Below are positions 7,676 through 14,529 of a stretch of 22,335 nucleotides of DNA, one piece after another. Source of the DNA: JAATGA01 sp047605605 (GTDB lineage Bacteria > Pseudomonadota > Alphaproteobacteria > Rhodobacterales > Rhodobacteraceae); assembly GCA_047605605.1 (NCBI GenBank), contig JASGFG010000066.1, positions 1 to 22,335 of the forward strand, read 5' to 3'. A program made the translations under genes and the position numbers. The notes below the pieces were generated by a model. The model did not search any database. It saw only the letters and a list, made by a program, of their open reading frames with translations, and had not been told where the DNA came from. Position 1 is the first letter of the stretch. Every line of letters starts with the position of its first letter.

Positions 7676-7720
7676 TTCATCTTGGCGAAAATACCCCGGG
7701 GGTGCGGGGGCTGGCCCCCG
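7676..7720 (-). repeat. GC-hairpin/GGTATTTT intergenic repeat copy (reverse orientation)
   Basis: On the minus strand this reads CGGGGGC-CA-GCCCCCG, CACCCCCGGGGTATTTTC and GCCAAGATGAAG. It has the same hairpin, C-run, GTATTT core and purine-rich tail order as the other copies. It sits directly after the tex stop and before a separate terminator hairpin. Confidence 0.6.
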
Positions 7721-7735
7721 AGGGTTCCGAATGGC

Positions 7736-7767
7736 AAAGGCCGCAGGATCACCCCCGCGGCCTTTTC
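7736..7767. terminator. Intrinsic terminator between convergent tex and aqpZ
   Basis: Perfect 9-bp stem AAAGGCCGC (7736-7744) with GCGGCCTTT (7757-7765), loop of 12 bases, then TTCCC. It lies between two 3' ends and can serve both directions: the A-run before the stem gives a short T-run on the minus strand. Confidence 0.75.
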
Positions 7768-7775
7768 CCTTGACC

Positions 7776-8462
7776 TCAATCTGCCCGCGTCAACCCCATC
7801 GCATTGACAACGCCCGCCAGCGCCCCGCCCGCCAGCGGTGCCACGATGAACACCCACAGCTGCGACAGCGCCGCGCCGCCGACGAACAGCGCCGGCCCGA
7901 TGGACCGCGCCGGGTTCACCGACACGCCCGTGACCTTGATCCCGACCAGGTGGATGCCGGTCAGCGTCAGGCCGATGGCCAGCCCGGCAAAGCCCGGAAC
8001 AGACCCCTTGCCGGTCACGCCAAGGATGACGGTGACGAAGATGAAGGTCATCACGAACTCGAACACCAGTGCGGCGGTCAGGGAATATTCCCCCAGATAG
8101 CCGGGGCCATAGCCGTTGGCGCCAAGACCGCCCGTCCAGCCGGCGCTGCCGCTGGCGATCAGATACAGCACCGCCGCCGCGATGATCGCGCCGACGATCT
8201 GCGCGATGGCATAGCCGACAAATTCGGCCGCGGTCATCCGCCCCGCCGTCAGCACGCCCAGCGACACCGCCGGGTTCAGATGCGCACCGGAAATCGCGCC
8301 GATGCCATAGGCGGCGGCCACGATGGAAATCCCGAAGGCCAGCGCGATCCCGGTCAGACCCACGCCGGTCGCGCCATCGGCCCCGGCGATCACCGCCGCG
8401 CCACAGCCGAACAGCACGAGGATGAAGGTGCCCAGCACTTCTGCGATCAGTTTCTTTGACAT
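7776..8462 (-). CDS. aqpZ: Aquaporin Z-type water channel
   Basis: 228-aa inner-membrane channel of the MIP family with six hydrophobic helices and two half-helices carrying the NPA motifs at 63-65 (SGAHLNPAVS) and 183-185 (VSVNPARS). The selectivity filter shows Phe43, His171 and Arg186, the pattern of water channels rather than glycerol facilitators. The fourth position is Val180, where E. coli AqpZ has Thr. It likely passes water during osmotic change. ATG 8462 (MSKKLIAEVLGTF) is preferred over the GTG two codons upstream because it matches the family start and lies about 10 bases after GGGAGAG. The gene is divergent from lipA. Confidence 0.93.
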   Translation of the reverse strand: MSKKLIAEVLGTFILVLFGCGAAVIAGADGATGVGLTGIALAFGISIVAAAYGIGAISGAHLNPAVSLGVLTAGRMTAAEFVGYAIAQIVGAIIAAAVLYLIASGSAGWTGGLGANGYGPGYLGEYSLTAALVFEFVMTFIFVTVILGVTGKGSVPGFAGLAIGLTLTGIHLVGIKVTGVSVNPARSIGPALFVGGAALSQLWVFIVAPLAGGALAGVVNAMGLTRAD

Positions 8463-8547
8463 GTCCACTGTCTCTCCCTTTGCGGGCTGCCCACCTGGCC
8501 CCCGCAGGTTGCATGGCCGCTTGCCGGTATGCGCGCGTTTCGCGTCG

Positions 8548-8576
8548 TTGCCTTGGCGGCAGGATCAGCATATGTC
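8548..8576 (+). promoter_or_regulatory. Weak putative sigma-70 promoter for lipA
   Basis: TTGCCT (8548-8553), 17-base spacer, TATGTC (8571-8576). The predicted start near 8583 would give a short leader to GTG 8609. The -10 match is poor, so this is only a candidate within the 146-bp aqpZ/lipA divergent gap. Confidence 0.3.
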
Positions 8577-8608
8577 TGAAACCAGCCATGCGTCAGGGGG
8601 AATTTCCC

Positions 8609-9559
8609 GTGCGAGATATCAAGCTGCCCGACCAGCGCCACCCGGAAAAGGCCCACCGGCCGGACAATGCCCAGCCGAAGAAGCCCGACTGGATCAGGGT
8701 CAAGGCCCCGACCTCGGCCGGCTACAAGGCCACGCGCGACATCATCAAGGAAAACCGCCTTGTGACCGTGTGTGAGGAGGCGGGCTGCCCCAACGTCGGC
8801 GAATGCTGGAGCCAGGGCCACGCCACCATGATGATCATGGGCGAGATCTGCACGCGCGGCTGCACCTTCTGCAACGTCGCGACGGGCAAGCCGCAGACGC
8901 TGGACGCGTTCGAGCCGGGCCGTGTGGCCCATGCCGTGCAGAAGCTGGGGCTGAACCATGTCGTCGTCACATCCGTGGACCGCGATGACCTCGACGATGG
9001 CGGGGCCGAACATTTCGCCCAGACCATCCGGGCCATCCGTCACCGCAGCCCCGCGACCACGATCGAGATCCTGACGCCCGATTTCCTGAAATGCGCGCCT
9101 TCCGCCCTTGAAAAGGTGGTCGAGGCGCGGCCGGATGTGTTTAACCACAACCTTGAAACCGTGCCGGGGCTGTATCTGGAGGTGCGGCCGGGTGCGCGAT
9201 ATTTCCATTCCCTGCGCCTGTTGCAGCGGGTCAAGGAACTGGACCCGGCGATGTTCACCAAATCGGGCATCATGGTGGGTTTGGGCGAGGATCGGCCGCA
9301 GGTCTTGCAGGTGATGGACGACATGCGCGCGGCGGATGTGGATTTCCTGACCATCGGGCAATATCTGCAACCGACGCCGAAACACCATGCCGTCGCCAAA
9401 TTCGTCACGCCCGAGGAGTTCAAGGGCTATGAGACCTCGGCCTATGGCAAGGGGTTCCTGATGGTCTCGGCCACGCCGCTGACCCGGTCGTCCTATCACG
9501 CGGGTGACGATTTCGCGCAGCTGCGCGCCGCGCGGCTGGCGAAACTGGGCCGGGCCTAG
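8609..9559 (+). CDS. lipA: Lipoyl synthase
   Basis: 316-aa radical SAM enzyme that inserts two sulfurs into protein-bound octanoyl groups to make the lipoyl cofactor of pyruvate and 2-oxoglutarate dehydrogenases and the glycine cleavage system. Both iron-sulfur clusters are visible: the auxiliary cluster cysteines C55, C60, C66 (CEEAGCPNVGEC) and the radical SAM cysteines C81, C85, C88 (CTRGCTFC). The conserved C-terminal RSSYHAGDDF (293-302) supplies the Ser ligand. GTG 8609 is chosen because AGGGGGA (8595-8601) precedes it at good spacing and MRDIKLPDQRHPEK matches the usual start; ATG 8588 is the alternative. lipB is not adjacent. The stop is 3 bases from the convergent GST gene. Confidence 0.96.
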   Translation: MRDIKLPDQRHPEKAHRPDNAQPKKPDWIRVKAPTSAGYKATRDIIKENRLVTVCEEAGCPNVGECWSQGHATMMIMGEICTRGCTFCNVATGKPQTLDAFEPGRVAHAVQKLGLNHVVVTSVDRDDLDDGGAEHFAQTIRAIRHRSPATTIEILTPDFLKCAPSALEKVVEARPDVFNHNLETVPGLYLEVRPGARYFHSLRLLQRVKELDPAMFTKSGIMVGLGEDRPQVLQVMDDMRAADVDFLTIGQYLQPTPKHHAVAKFVTPEEFKGYETSAYGKGFLMVSATPLTRSSYHAGDDFAQLRAARLAKLGRA

Positions 9560-9562
9560 GCG

Positions 9563-10183
9563 TCAGTCCGGCGGGATGAAGGGCTGCGAAATCTCGCGGA
9601 ACAGCTCGGTCGCCTCGCATCTGTCGCGCAGCGTGGCAAGCTTCGGATAGTCTTCCGGCCGGATCAGGTCGGGGTGCGCGGCAACCGTATGGGTCAGCAT
9701 GGCGGTGACGGCGATGTCGGCATGGGTCAGGCCGCCGAACCAGTGGCCTTCGCCGGGCGCCTCTGCCTCCAGCACCTCCAGCGTATCGGCGATCTGGGCG
9801 CGAAAGCGGTCGACCAGAATGGCCGAGGGCGCATCATGCAGCACGCGAACATAGAACAACCCCACGGCCTTGTCCGAAATGCCCGAGGCGAGCGCCATCA
9901 CCCGCAGGCCGGCCCGCCGTTGCGTGCCGTCGCGTGCGATCAGCGCGGTGCGGGCCTGAACCAGACCGTCCAGATGGTCCAGAATCGCCGAAGTCTCGAT
10001 CAGCGCCTCGCCGGTTTCCAGCACCAGCACCGGCACCCGTGTCAGCGGGTTGAACGGACGGATGCGGTCGGCATCCGAGAAGACCGACCATGGCCGATGC
10101 TCGAACGGCAGGCCGTAGATCCGCAGCGGAATGGCCACGCGGCGGACGAAGGGGCTGTCATACTGGCCGATCAGGATCATCAT
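9563..10183 (-). CDS. Glutathione S-transferase family protein
   Basis: 206 aa. The N-terminal thioredoxin-fold half begins MMILIGQYDSPFVRRVAIPL, where Ser10 sits at the usual glutathione-activating position. It continues through NPLTRVPVLVLETGEALIETSAILDHLD, the cis-Pro and glutathione gamma-glutamyl-binding segment. The C-terminal half is helical with the conserved THADIAVTAMLTH N-capping region. The substrate is unknown. The start ATG (10181-10183) overlaps the stop of the cytochrome c gene in an ATGA arrangement, so the two are translationally coupled. A second in-frame ATG follows immediately. Cytoplasmic. Confidence 0.88.
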   Translation of the reverse strand: MMILIGQYDSPFVRRVAIPLRIYGLPFEHRPWSVFSDADRIRPFNPLTRVPVLVLETGEALIETSAILDHLDGLVQARTALIARDGTQRRAGLRVMALASGISDKAVGLFYVRVLHDAPSAILVDRFRAQIADTLEVLEAEAPGEGHWFGGLTHADIAVTAMLTHTVAAHPDLIRPEDYPKLATLRDRCEATELFREISQPFIPPD

Positions 10184-11061
10184 TCCACCGCCGGAATCGC
10201 CTTGAGATAGGCGGCGACCGCCCGCCGGTCACTTTCGGGAAGTTTCGACATGTTGTCGACCACATGCGCCATATGCCCGCCGACCGAGTCATAGTCGGGG
10301 GTCATGCCGCTGGTCAGGTATTCGATGATCTCGTCTTCGGACCAGTCGAGCCTGGCGGGGGTGATGTTCGGCGCCCCGCCCCGGCCGGGAACCCCCGACA
10401 GCCACCGCCCGCGATCCATCGCGCCAAGCGCATTGCGCGGGGTGTGGCATTCGCCGCAATGGGCCAGTGCCTCGACGATATAGCGGCCGCGCTGCAATTC
10501 GGGCGTGGGGGCATCGGCCAGAACCCAGGCATCGCGCAGGAACAGGAACTTCCATCCCCCCAGCAGCCGCCGCCACGAGAAGGGAAAGGCCACCTGATGC
10601 GGCGGCGACGGTTCGGCCGAGGCGGGCAGGGTGGTGACATAGGCGTAAAGATCGGCCATGTCGGCCCGCGTCATCCTGTCGTAGCTGGCATAGGGCAGCG
10701 CGGGATAAAGGTGCTGGCCCCCCGGCGTCACGCCGCGCATGACCGCACTGGCCAGTTGCGGCAGGGTCCAGCCGCCGATGCCATGCACGGGATCGGTCGA
10801 GATGTTCGGCGCGACGAAGGTGCCGAAGGGCGAAGGGAACGTCTGCCCACCGGAAAGGACTAACTGCGCCTCGCCCGTCGCGCCCTCGGCCATATGGCAC
10901 GAGGCGCAGCCGGCGGCGGTGAACACCACCTGTCCGCGCGCGGCATCGCCGGTCAGGCCGGTGAAATCGGCCCCGGTCATCGGATGGGGCCGTGTGATCC
11001 ACCAGAAGGCGGCCGCGCCGATCAGCGCAAGCGGAAACAGGAACCGTAGGATGCGGCGCAT
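10180..11061 (-). CDS. Membrane-anchored diheme c-type cytochrome
   Basis: 293 aa. An N-terminal hydrophobic helix (about 5-22, FLFPLALIGAAAFWW) is a signal anchor placing the protein on the periplasmic face. Two heme c sites follow: CASCH at 52-56 and CGECH at 202-206. Likely axial methionines are M130 (SYDRMTRADMADLYAY) and M264 (GGHMAHVVDNMSKL). The layout matches two of the three heme domains found in cytochrome subunits of membrane alcohol, gluconate and sorbitol dehydrogenases. No dehydrogenase subunit is adjacent, so the electron donor is unknown. It is coupled to the downstream GST-like gene. Confidence 0.92.
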   Translation of the reverse strand: MRRILRFLFPLALIGAAAFWWITRPHPMTGADFTGLTGDAARGQVVFTAAGCASCHMAEGATGEAQLVLSGGQTFPSPFGTFVAPNISTDPVHGIGGWTLPQLASAVMRGVTPGGQHLYPALPYASYDRMTRADMADLYAYVTTLPASAEPSPPHQVAFPFSWRRLLGGWKFLFLRDAWVLADAPTPELQRGRYIVEALAHCGECHTPRNALGAMDRGRWLSGVPGRGGAPNITPARLDWSEDEIIEYLTSGMTPDYDSVGGHMAHVVDNMSKLPESDRRAVAAYLKAIPAVE

Positions 11062-11164
11062 GGGCTTGCCCTCGCAAAAGGCTGGCTTTCATCTTTCACA
11101 TTAGCGCGATTGTGCGGGAGGGCCATGACAATCCGGTGAGCGGGCCGGTGAGCGGGGGAAGGGG

Positions 11165-11227
11165 AGGGGGCGCTGCCCCCTCTTGGCCTCGCGGCCAATT
11201 CACCCCCGGAGTATTTCTTAAAGGGAA
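11165..11227 (+). repeat. GC-hairpin/GAGTATTT intergenic repeat copy
   Basis: In the 187-bp gap between the cytochrome c start and the 3' end of the small membrane protein: hairpin AGGGGGC-GCT-GCCCCCT (11165-11181), second hairpin TTGGCC-TCGC-GGCCAA (11183-11198), then CACCCCCGGAGTATTTC and TTAAAGGGAAAG. The core is nearly identical to the copy at 1244-1272. For the minus-strand tldD operon it lies just downstream of the last gene and may end transcription. Confidence 0.65.
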
Positions 11228-11248
11228 AGCCGCTGGGGGCGGCGTCTT

Positions 11249-11410
11249 TCAGGGTCGCAGCCGGTTCACCTGCCAGCCGTGGGGCCAGAGGCCCAGCCGT
11301 TCGATGGCGACCACGGCGAGGCAGATCGCCACGACCGCCAGCACCAGCCTGACCCTGCCGGGCGGCGGCGGGTGGCGTGCCCAGCGGGACATTCGCATCA
11401 GCCACCGCAT
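11249..11410 (-). CDS. Small one-helix membrane protein, conserved hypothetical
   Basis: 53-aa protein beginning MRWLMRMSRWARHPPPPGRV. A basic N-terminus is followed by one hydrophobic helix (about 21-36, VRLVLAVVAICLAVVA), then ERLGLWPHGWQVNRLRP. This is a typical small inner-membrane protein with an Arg-rich, Trp-containing cytoplasmic end; similar short proteins occur in Rhodobacteraceae to my knowledge, but I cannot name a function. GGAGG lies 5 bases before ATG 11410, and the start overlaps the end of the glycosylase gene by 13 bases, showing operon membership. A later in-frame ATG overlaps the upstream stop and is an alternative start. Confidence 0.75.
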   Translation of the reverse strand: MRWLMRMSRWARHPPPPGRVRLVLAVVAICLAVVAIERLGLWPHGWQVNRLRP

Positions 11411-11895
11411 CGCTGCCTCCAGTCGGCCAGCGCCTGCCAGGGGGCGGGGTCGAATGTCCCCCGCGCCGCGCCCGAGGGCGAGGGGAGGGCAAAGACCACC
11501 GTATCGGCAAGGCCCGCCGCGGCCACCCGTCCCGGCCGCAGCGCGGGTTGTCCGAGCGCCAGCCGCGCCGCCGTCAGGCTGGTGAAGGCCAGCGCCCGAG
11601 GGCGAAGGTCGCAGACCAACGCCAGCAGCCGCGCGGGGGCAAAGGCCGCAGGCGGGATCTCGCGGTCCATTCCCGAGACATCCTTGGCCAGATCCGTCAG
11701 GCCAAGGCCGAAGCCGGGCATCAGGTGATCCTCTTCCGGGCGCAGCCTGCGCGGCGTCAGGCCGGTTTCGGCCAGCATCGGCCAGAACCGGTTGCCCGGC
11801 CCGGCATAGTAGTGCCCGCGCGCCGCCGAGGCATGGCCCGCCGCCGTGCCGCAGAACAGCACATCCAGCCCCGGTGCCACGATGTCGGCCAGCAT
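11398..11895 (-). CDS. Mug/TDG-type mismatch-specific uracil/thymine DNA glycosylase with variant motifs
   Basis: 165 aa, about the length of E. coli Mug. This family removes uracil or related damaged bases opposite G. The fold landmarks are present: VLFCGTAAG at 12-20, YYAGPGNRFWPMLAETGLTP at 29-48, GFGLGLTDLAKDVSG at 61-75, and LPSPSGAARG near the C-terminus. Motif 1 reads GTAAG where E. coli Mug has GINPG, so the catalytic Asn is Ala; motif 2 has SPSG for NPSG. Asp68 or Asp72 could supply catalysis. The start ATG 11895 follows AAGGCGGG and lies 11 bases after the tldD stop; the frame is open further upstream inside tldD without support. Confidence 0.85.
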   Translation of the reverse strand: MLADIVAPGLDVLFCGTAAGHASAARGHYYAGPGNRFWPMLAETGLTPRRLRPEEDHLMPGFGLGLTDLAKDVSGMDREIPPAAFAPARLLALVCDLRPRALAFTSLTAARLALGQPALRPGRVAAAGLADTVVFALPSPSGAARGTFDPAPWQALADWRQRCGG

Positions 11896-11906
11896 CGGCC
11901 CGCCTT

Positions 11907-13328
11907 TCAGGCCGCCTGCCCGCCGATGGTCAGCCCCCCGATCATCAGCGTCGGCTGCCCCACGCCGACCGGCACCCATTGCCCGGCCTTGCCGCAATTG
12001 CCGATGCCGGGGTCCAGCGCCATGTCGTTGCCGATGGCCCGGATCTGGCGCAACGCGGTCGCCCCGTCGCCGATCAGGGTCGCGCCCTTTACCGGCTCGC
12101 CCACCACGCCATTGCGGACGCGGTAGGCCTCGGTGCAGGAAAAGACGAACTTGCCGGAGGTGATGTCGACCTGCCCGCCGCCAAAGCCCACGGCCCAGAT
12201 CCCGTCCTTCAGCCCGGCAAGGATGTCGCGGGGATCGTCCTTGCCGCCCAGCATGTAGGTGTTGGTCATCCGCGGCATCGGGATATGGGCGAAACTTTCG
12301 CGCCGCCCGTTGCCGGTGGGGGCGACCCCCATCAGCCGGGCGTTCTGGCGGTCCTGCATGTAGCCGGTCAGGATGCCGTCCTCGATCAGCACGTTCCTGC
12401 CCGAGGGCGTGCCCTCGTCATCGACGCTGATCGAGCCGCGCCGGTCGGGAAGGGTGCCGTCGTCCAGCACGGTGACGCCCGGCGCCGCGATGCGCTGCCC
12501 CATCAGCCCGGCAAAGGCCGAGGTCTTCTTGCGGTTGAAGTCGCCCTCCAGCCCGTGGCCGATGGCTTCGTGCAGCAGGATGCCGGGCCAGCCGGGGCCA
12601 AGGACGACATCCATCACCCCCGCAGGCGCGGGCACGGCGTCGAGGTTGACCAGCGCGATCCGCAGCGCCTCGCGCACCAGCGGCTGCCAGTGGTCGTGGG
12701 TCAGCAGTTGCGCCAGACCGAACCGTCCGCCGCCGCCGGTGCCGCCCTGTTCGCGCCGCCCGCCCCGTTCGACGATGACCGAGACGTTCATCCGCGCCAT
12801 GGGGCGCACGTCGGACACGCGCAGCCCTTCGGGGCGCAGGATCTCCACCTCCTGCAAGCCGGCCGAGAGGGTGGCGGAAACCTGCACCACGCGGGCATCC
12901 AGCCCGCGGGCATAGGCGTCGATCTCGCGCAGAAGGTCGATCTTCACGGCAAAGGTCGCGTCCTCCATCGGATCGGCGTCGGTATAAAGCCGAAGGTTGG
13001 TGCCGAGGGGCGGGGGGGCCAGAACCCCGCCGCCGTCGCCCACGGCCAGCCGCGCGGTTTCCGCCGCCCGCGACAGGGCGCGTTCGGAAATCTCGGTCGA
13101 ATGGGCGTAACCGGCCACCTCGCCCCTGACGGCGCGCAGGCCGAATCCTTCGGAGGCGTCATAGCTGGCGGTGCGGATGCGGCCGTCGTCCAGAACGATG
13201 GCCTCGGACCGGCGGCGTTCAAGGAACAGCTCGCCATCCTCGGCGCCTGCGACAGCCTGCCGCAGGGTGGAAAGCGCCGCGCCCTCGTCAAGCAGCGTCT
13301 CAAAGGGGCGGAAGGGGGCTTCGGTCAT
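11907..13328 (-). CDS. tldD: Metalloprotease TldD
   Basis: 473-aa member of the TldD/PmbA (U62) family. TldD forms a heterodimer with TldE/PmbA that degrades unfolded peptides and processes microcin B17 and the CcdA antitoxin in E. coli. The zinc motif HEAIGH lies at 253-258 (LLHEAIGHGLEGDFNRKKTS). The conserved C-terminal regions include GGGQVDITSGKFVFSCTEAY and a Gly-rich end. ATG 13328 is preceded by AAGGA at 8 bases. The pmbA partner is not in this window. The gene heads a minus-strand operon with the glycosylase and small membrane protein genes and is divergent from ctaC. An FNR-type box overlaps its ribosome binding site. Confidence 0.95.
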   Translation of the reverse strand: MTEAPFRPFETLLDEGAALSTLRQAVAGAEDGELFLERRRSEAIVLDDGRIRTASYDASEGFGLRAVRGEVAGYAHSTEISERALSRAAETARLAVGDGGGVLAPPPLGTNLRLYTDADPMEDATFAVKIDLLREIDAYARGLDARVVQVSATLSAGLQEVEILRPEGLRVSDVRPMARMNVSVIVERGGRREQGGTGGGGRFGLAQLLTHDHWQPLVREALRIALVNLDAVPAPAGVMDVVLGPGWPGILLHEAIGHGLEGDFNRKKTSAFAGLMGQRIAAPGVTVLDDGTLPDRRGSISVDDEGTPSGRNVLIEDGILTGYMQDRQNARLMGVAPTGNGRRESFAHIPMPRMTNTYMLGGKDDPRDILAGLKDGIWAVGFGGGQVDITSGKFVFSCTEAYRVRNGVVGEPVKGATLIGDGATALRQIRAIGNDMALDPGIGNCGKAGQWVPVGVGQPTLMIGGLTIGGQAA

Positions 13329-13338
13329 GGTGTTGTCC

Positions 13339-13352
13339 TTGATACAGGTCAA
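13339..13352. promoter_or_regulatory. FNR/FnrL-type binding site in the tldD/ctaC divergent gap
   Basis: TTGATACAGGTCAA fits the TTGAY-N4-RTCAA pattern of the FNR/CRP family (FnrL in Rhodobacter) with only the inner base of the second half changed. It lies 11-24 bases upstream of the tldD start and overlaps its AAGGA site, so binding would most simply repress tldD. It is about 160 bases upstream of ctaC and could also act on the oxidase operon. Function is inferred. Confidence 0.55.
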
Positions 13353-13434
13353 GCGGCGATGATTTGCCGCTACGCTTTCGCTTGTCGTGCAGCGCCTAAT
13401 ATGGTTTCACCAGAACTTGAAACAACGGGATTCT

Positions 13435-13458
13435 GCCCGGGTCGACGCGCACCCGGGC
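13435..13458 (+). promoter_or_regulatory. Hairpin in the ctaC upstream region
   Basis: Perfect 8-bp inverted repeat GCCCGGGT (13435-13442) and ACCCGGGC (13451-13458) around an 8-base loop, 53 bases before the ctaC start. No T-run follows, so it is not a terminator. It may be an mRNA leader structure or an operator. A TAATAT at 13397-13402 could be a -10 element upstream, but no good -35 is paired with it. Confidence 0.4.
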
Positions 13459-13511
13459 GGCACCATCAGACAGATGCGGCCAAAAACCGCGCGATCTAAC
13501 GGGATGAGAAC

Positions 13512-14465
13512 ATGCGCTTTATGACCAAGGTTTCCGGTCTTGCCACCGCCGCGGCCCTGATGGGGTCGGGTGCCGCCCTTGCGCAGCAGACGCTGGAAAA
13601 GATCGGCCACCCGGTGCCCGGCGGCACGGGCTTTCAACCGGCGGCGACCGAACTGGCCCGCGACCTTCATGGGCTGGAACACCTGATCCTGGTCATCATC
13701 ACCGTCATCGTGATCTTCGTCACCGGGTTGTTGATCTGGTGCATCGTGCGCTTCAACAAGAAGGCCAACCCGACCCCGGCGACCTTCACCCACAACACGC
13801 CGCTGGAAATCGGCTGGACGCTGATCCCGGTGCTGGTTCTGTTCTTCATCGGGGCCTTCTCGCTGCCGGTGTTGTTCAAGCAGCAGGAAATTCCCCAGGG
13901 CGATATCGTCATCAAGGCCACTGGCAACCAGTGGTACTGGAGCTATGAATACGTCGAGGACGGCGCCCCGGTGGCGACGGCCGATGCGGGTGCCGAGCCG
14001 GCCGCGCCGCTGGCCTTTGATGCCAACATGATCGGCAACGCCGCGACCAACGGCGAATATCGCATGACCCCCGAGGTCGAGCAGGCGCTGGTCGCCGCGG
14101 GCTATGACAAGCACGACTTCCTGCTGGCCACCGACAATGCGGTGGTGGTGCCGGTGGGCAAGGTCGTCGTGGTGCAGGTCACGGCCTCGGACGTGATCCA
14201 CTCCTGGACGATTCCCGCCTTTGGCGTGAAGCAGGACGGCGTTCCCGGCCGTCTGGCGCAGCTGTGGTTCAAGGCCGAGCGCGAGGGCATCTTCTTCGGC
14301 CAGTGTTCGGAGCTTTGCGGCAAGGACCACGCCTTCATGCCGATCACGGTCAAGGTCGTGTCCGAGCCGGTCTACCAGCAATGGCTGGCCCAGGCAAAGG
14401 CGGGCAACCTGCAACTGACGCAGGCCGCCATGGACGCGGCCACCGTCAAACTGGCGTCGAACTGA
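13512..14465 (+). CDS. ctaC: Cytochrome c oxidase subunit II (aa3 type)
   Basis: 317 aa. It accepts electrons from cytochrome c through the binuclear CuA centre and passes them to heme a in subunit I. A signal peptide with an AALA-QQ cleavage site (about 24/25) is followed by two membrane helices (about 57-79 and 101-121). The aromatic electron-entry motif QWYWSYEY lies at 140-147. CuA ligands are H230, C265, E267, C269, H273 and M276 (GQCSELCGKDHAFMP). The insertion at about 150-200 and the C-terminal extension are as in Paracoccus and Rhodobacter subunit II. It is first in the cta operon; subunit I (ctaD) is not here, as is usual in that family. Confidence 0.97.
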   Translation: MRFMTKVSGLATAAALMGSGAALAQQTLEKIGHPVPGGTGFQPAATELARDLHGLEHLILVIITVIVIFVTGLLIWCIVRFNKKANPTPATFTHNTPLEIGWTLIPVLVLFFIGAFSLPVLFKQQEIPQGDIVIKATGNQWYWSYEYVEDGAPVATADAGAEPAAPLAFDANMIGNAATNGEYRMTPEVEQALVAAGYDKHDFLLATDNAVVVPVGKVVVVQVTASDVIHSWTIPAFGVKQDGVPGRLAQLWFKAEREGIFFGQCSELCGKDHAFMPITVKVVSEPVYQQWLAQAKAGNLQLTQAAMDAATVKLASN

Positions 14466-14529
14466 TCCGCGTCTGACCCATCAAGGGGCCGCGCCCGTTG
14501 GGGCGACCCCGAACGACAGGACCAAGGGC

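Noticed and set aside
7769..7795. TTGACC...GTCAA near the aqpZ 3' end as an FNR-like box
   Set aside because: The half-sites are spaced far too widely and lie across the terminator-side and coding end of aqpZ.
13415..13440. CTTGAAA as an RpoH-type -35 element before ctaC
   Set aside because: No matching -10 element is found at an acceptable distance.
11874..13499. 541-aa plus-strand open frame opposite tldD
   Set aside because: TldD on the minus strand has clear family motifs including HEAIGH. The plus frame has no recognisable domain and has shadow-frame composition.
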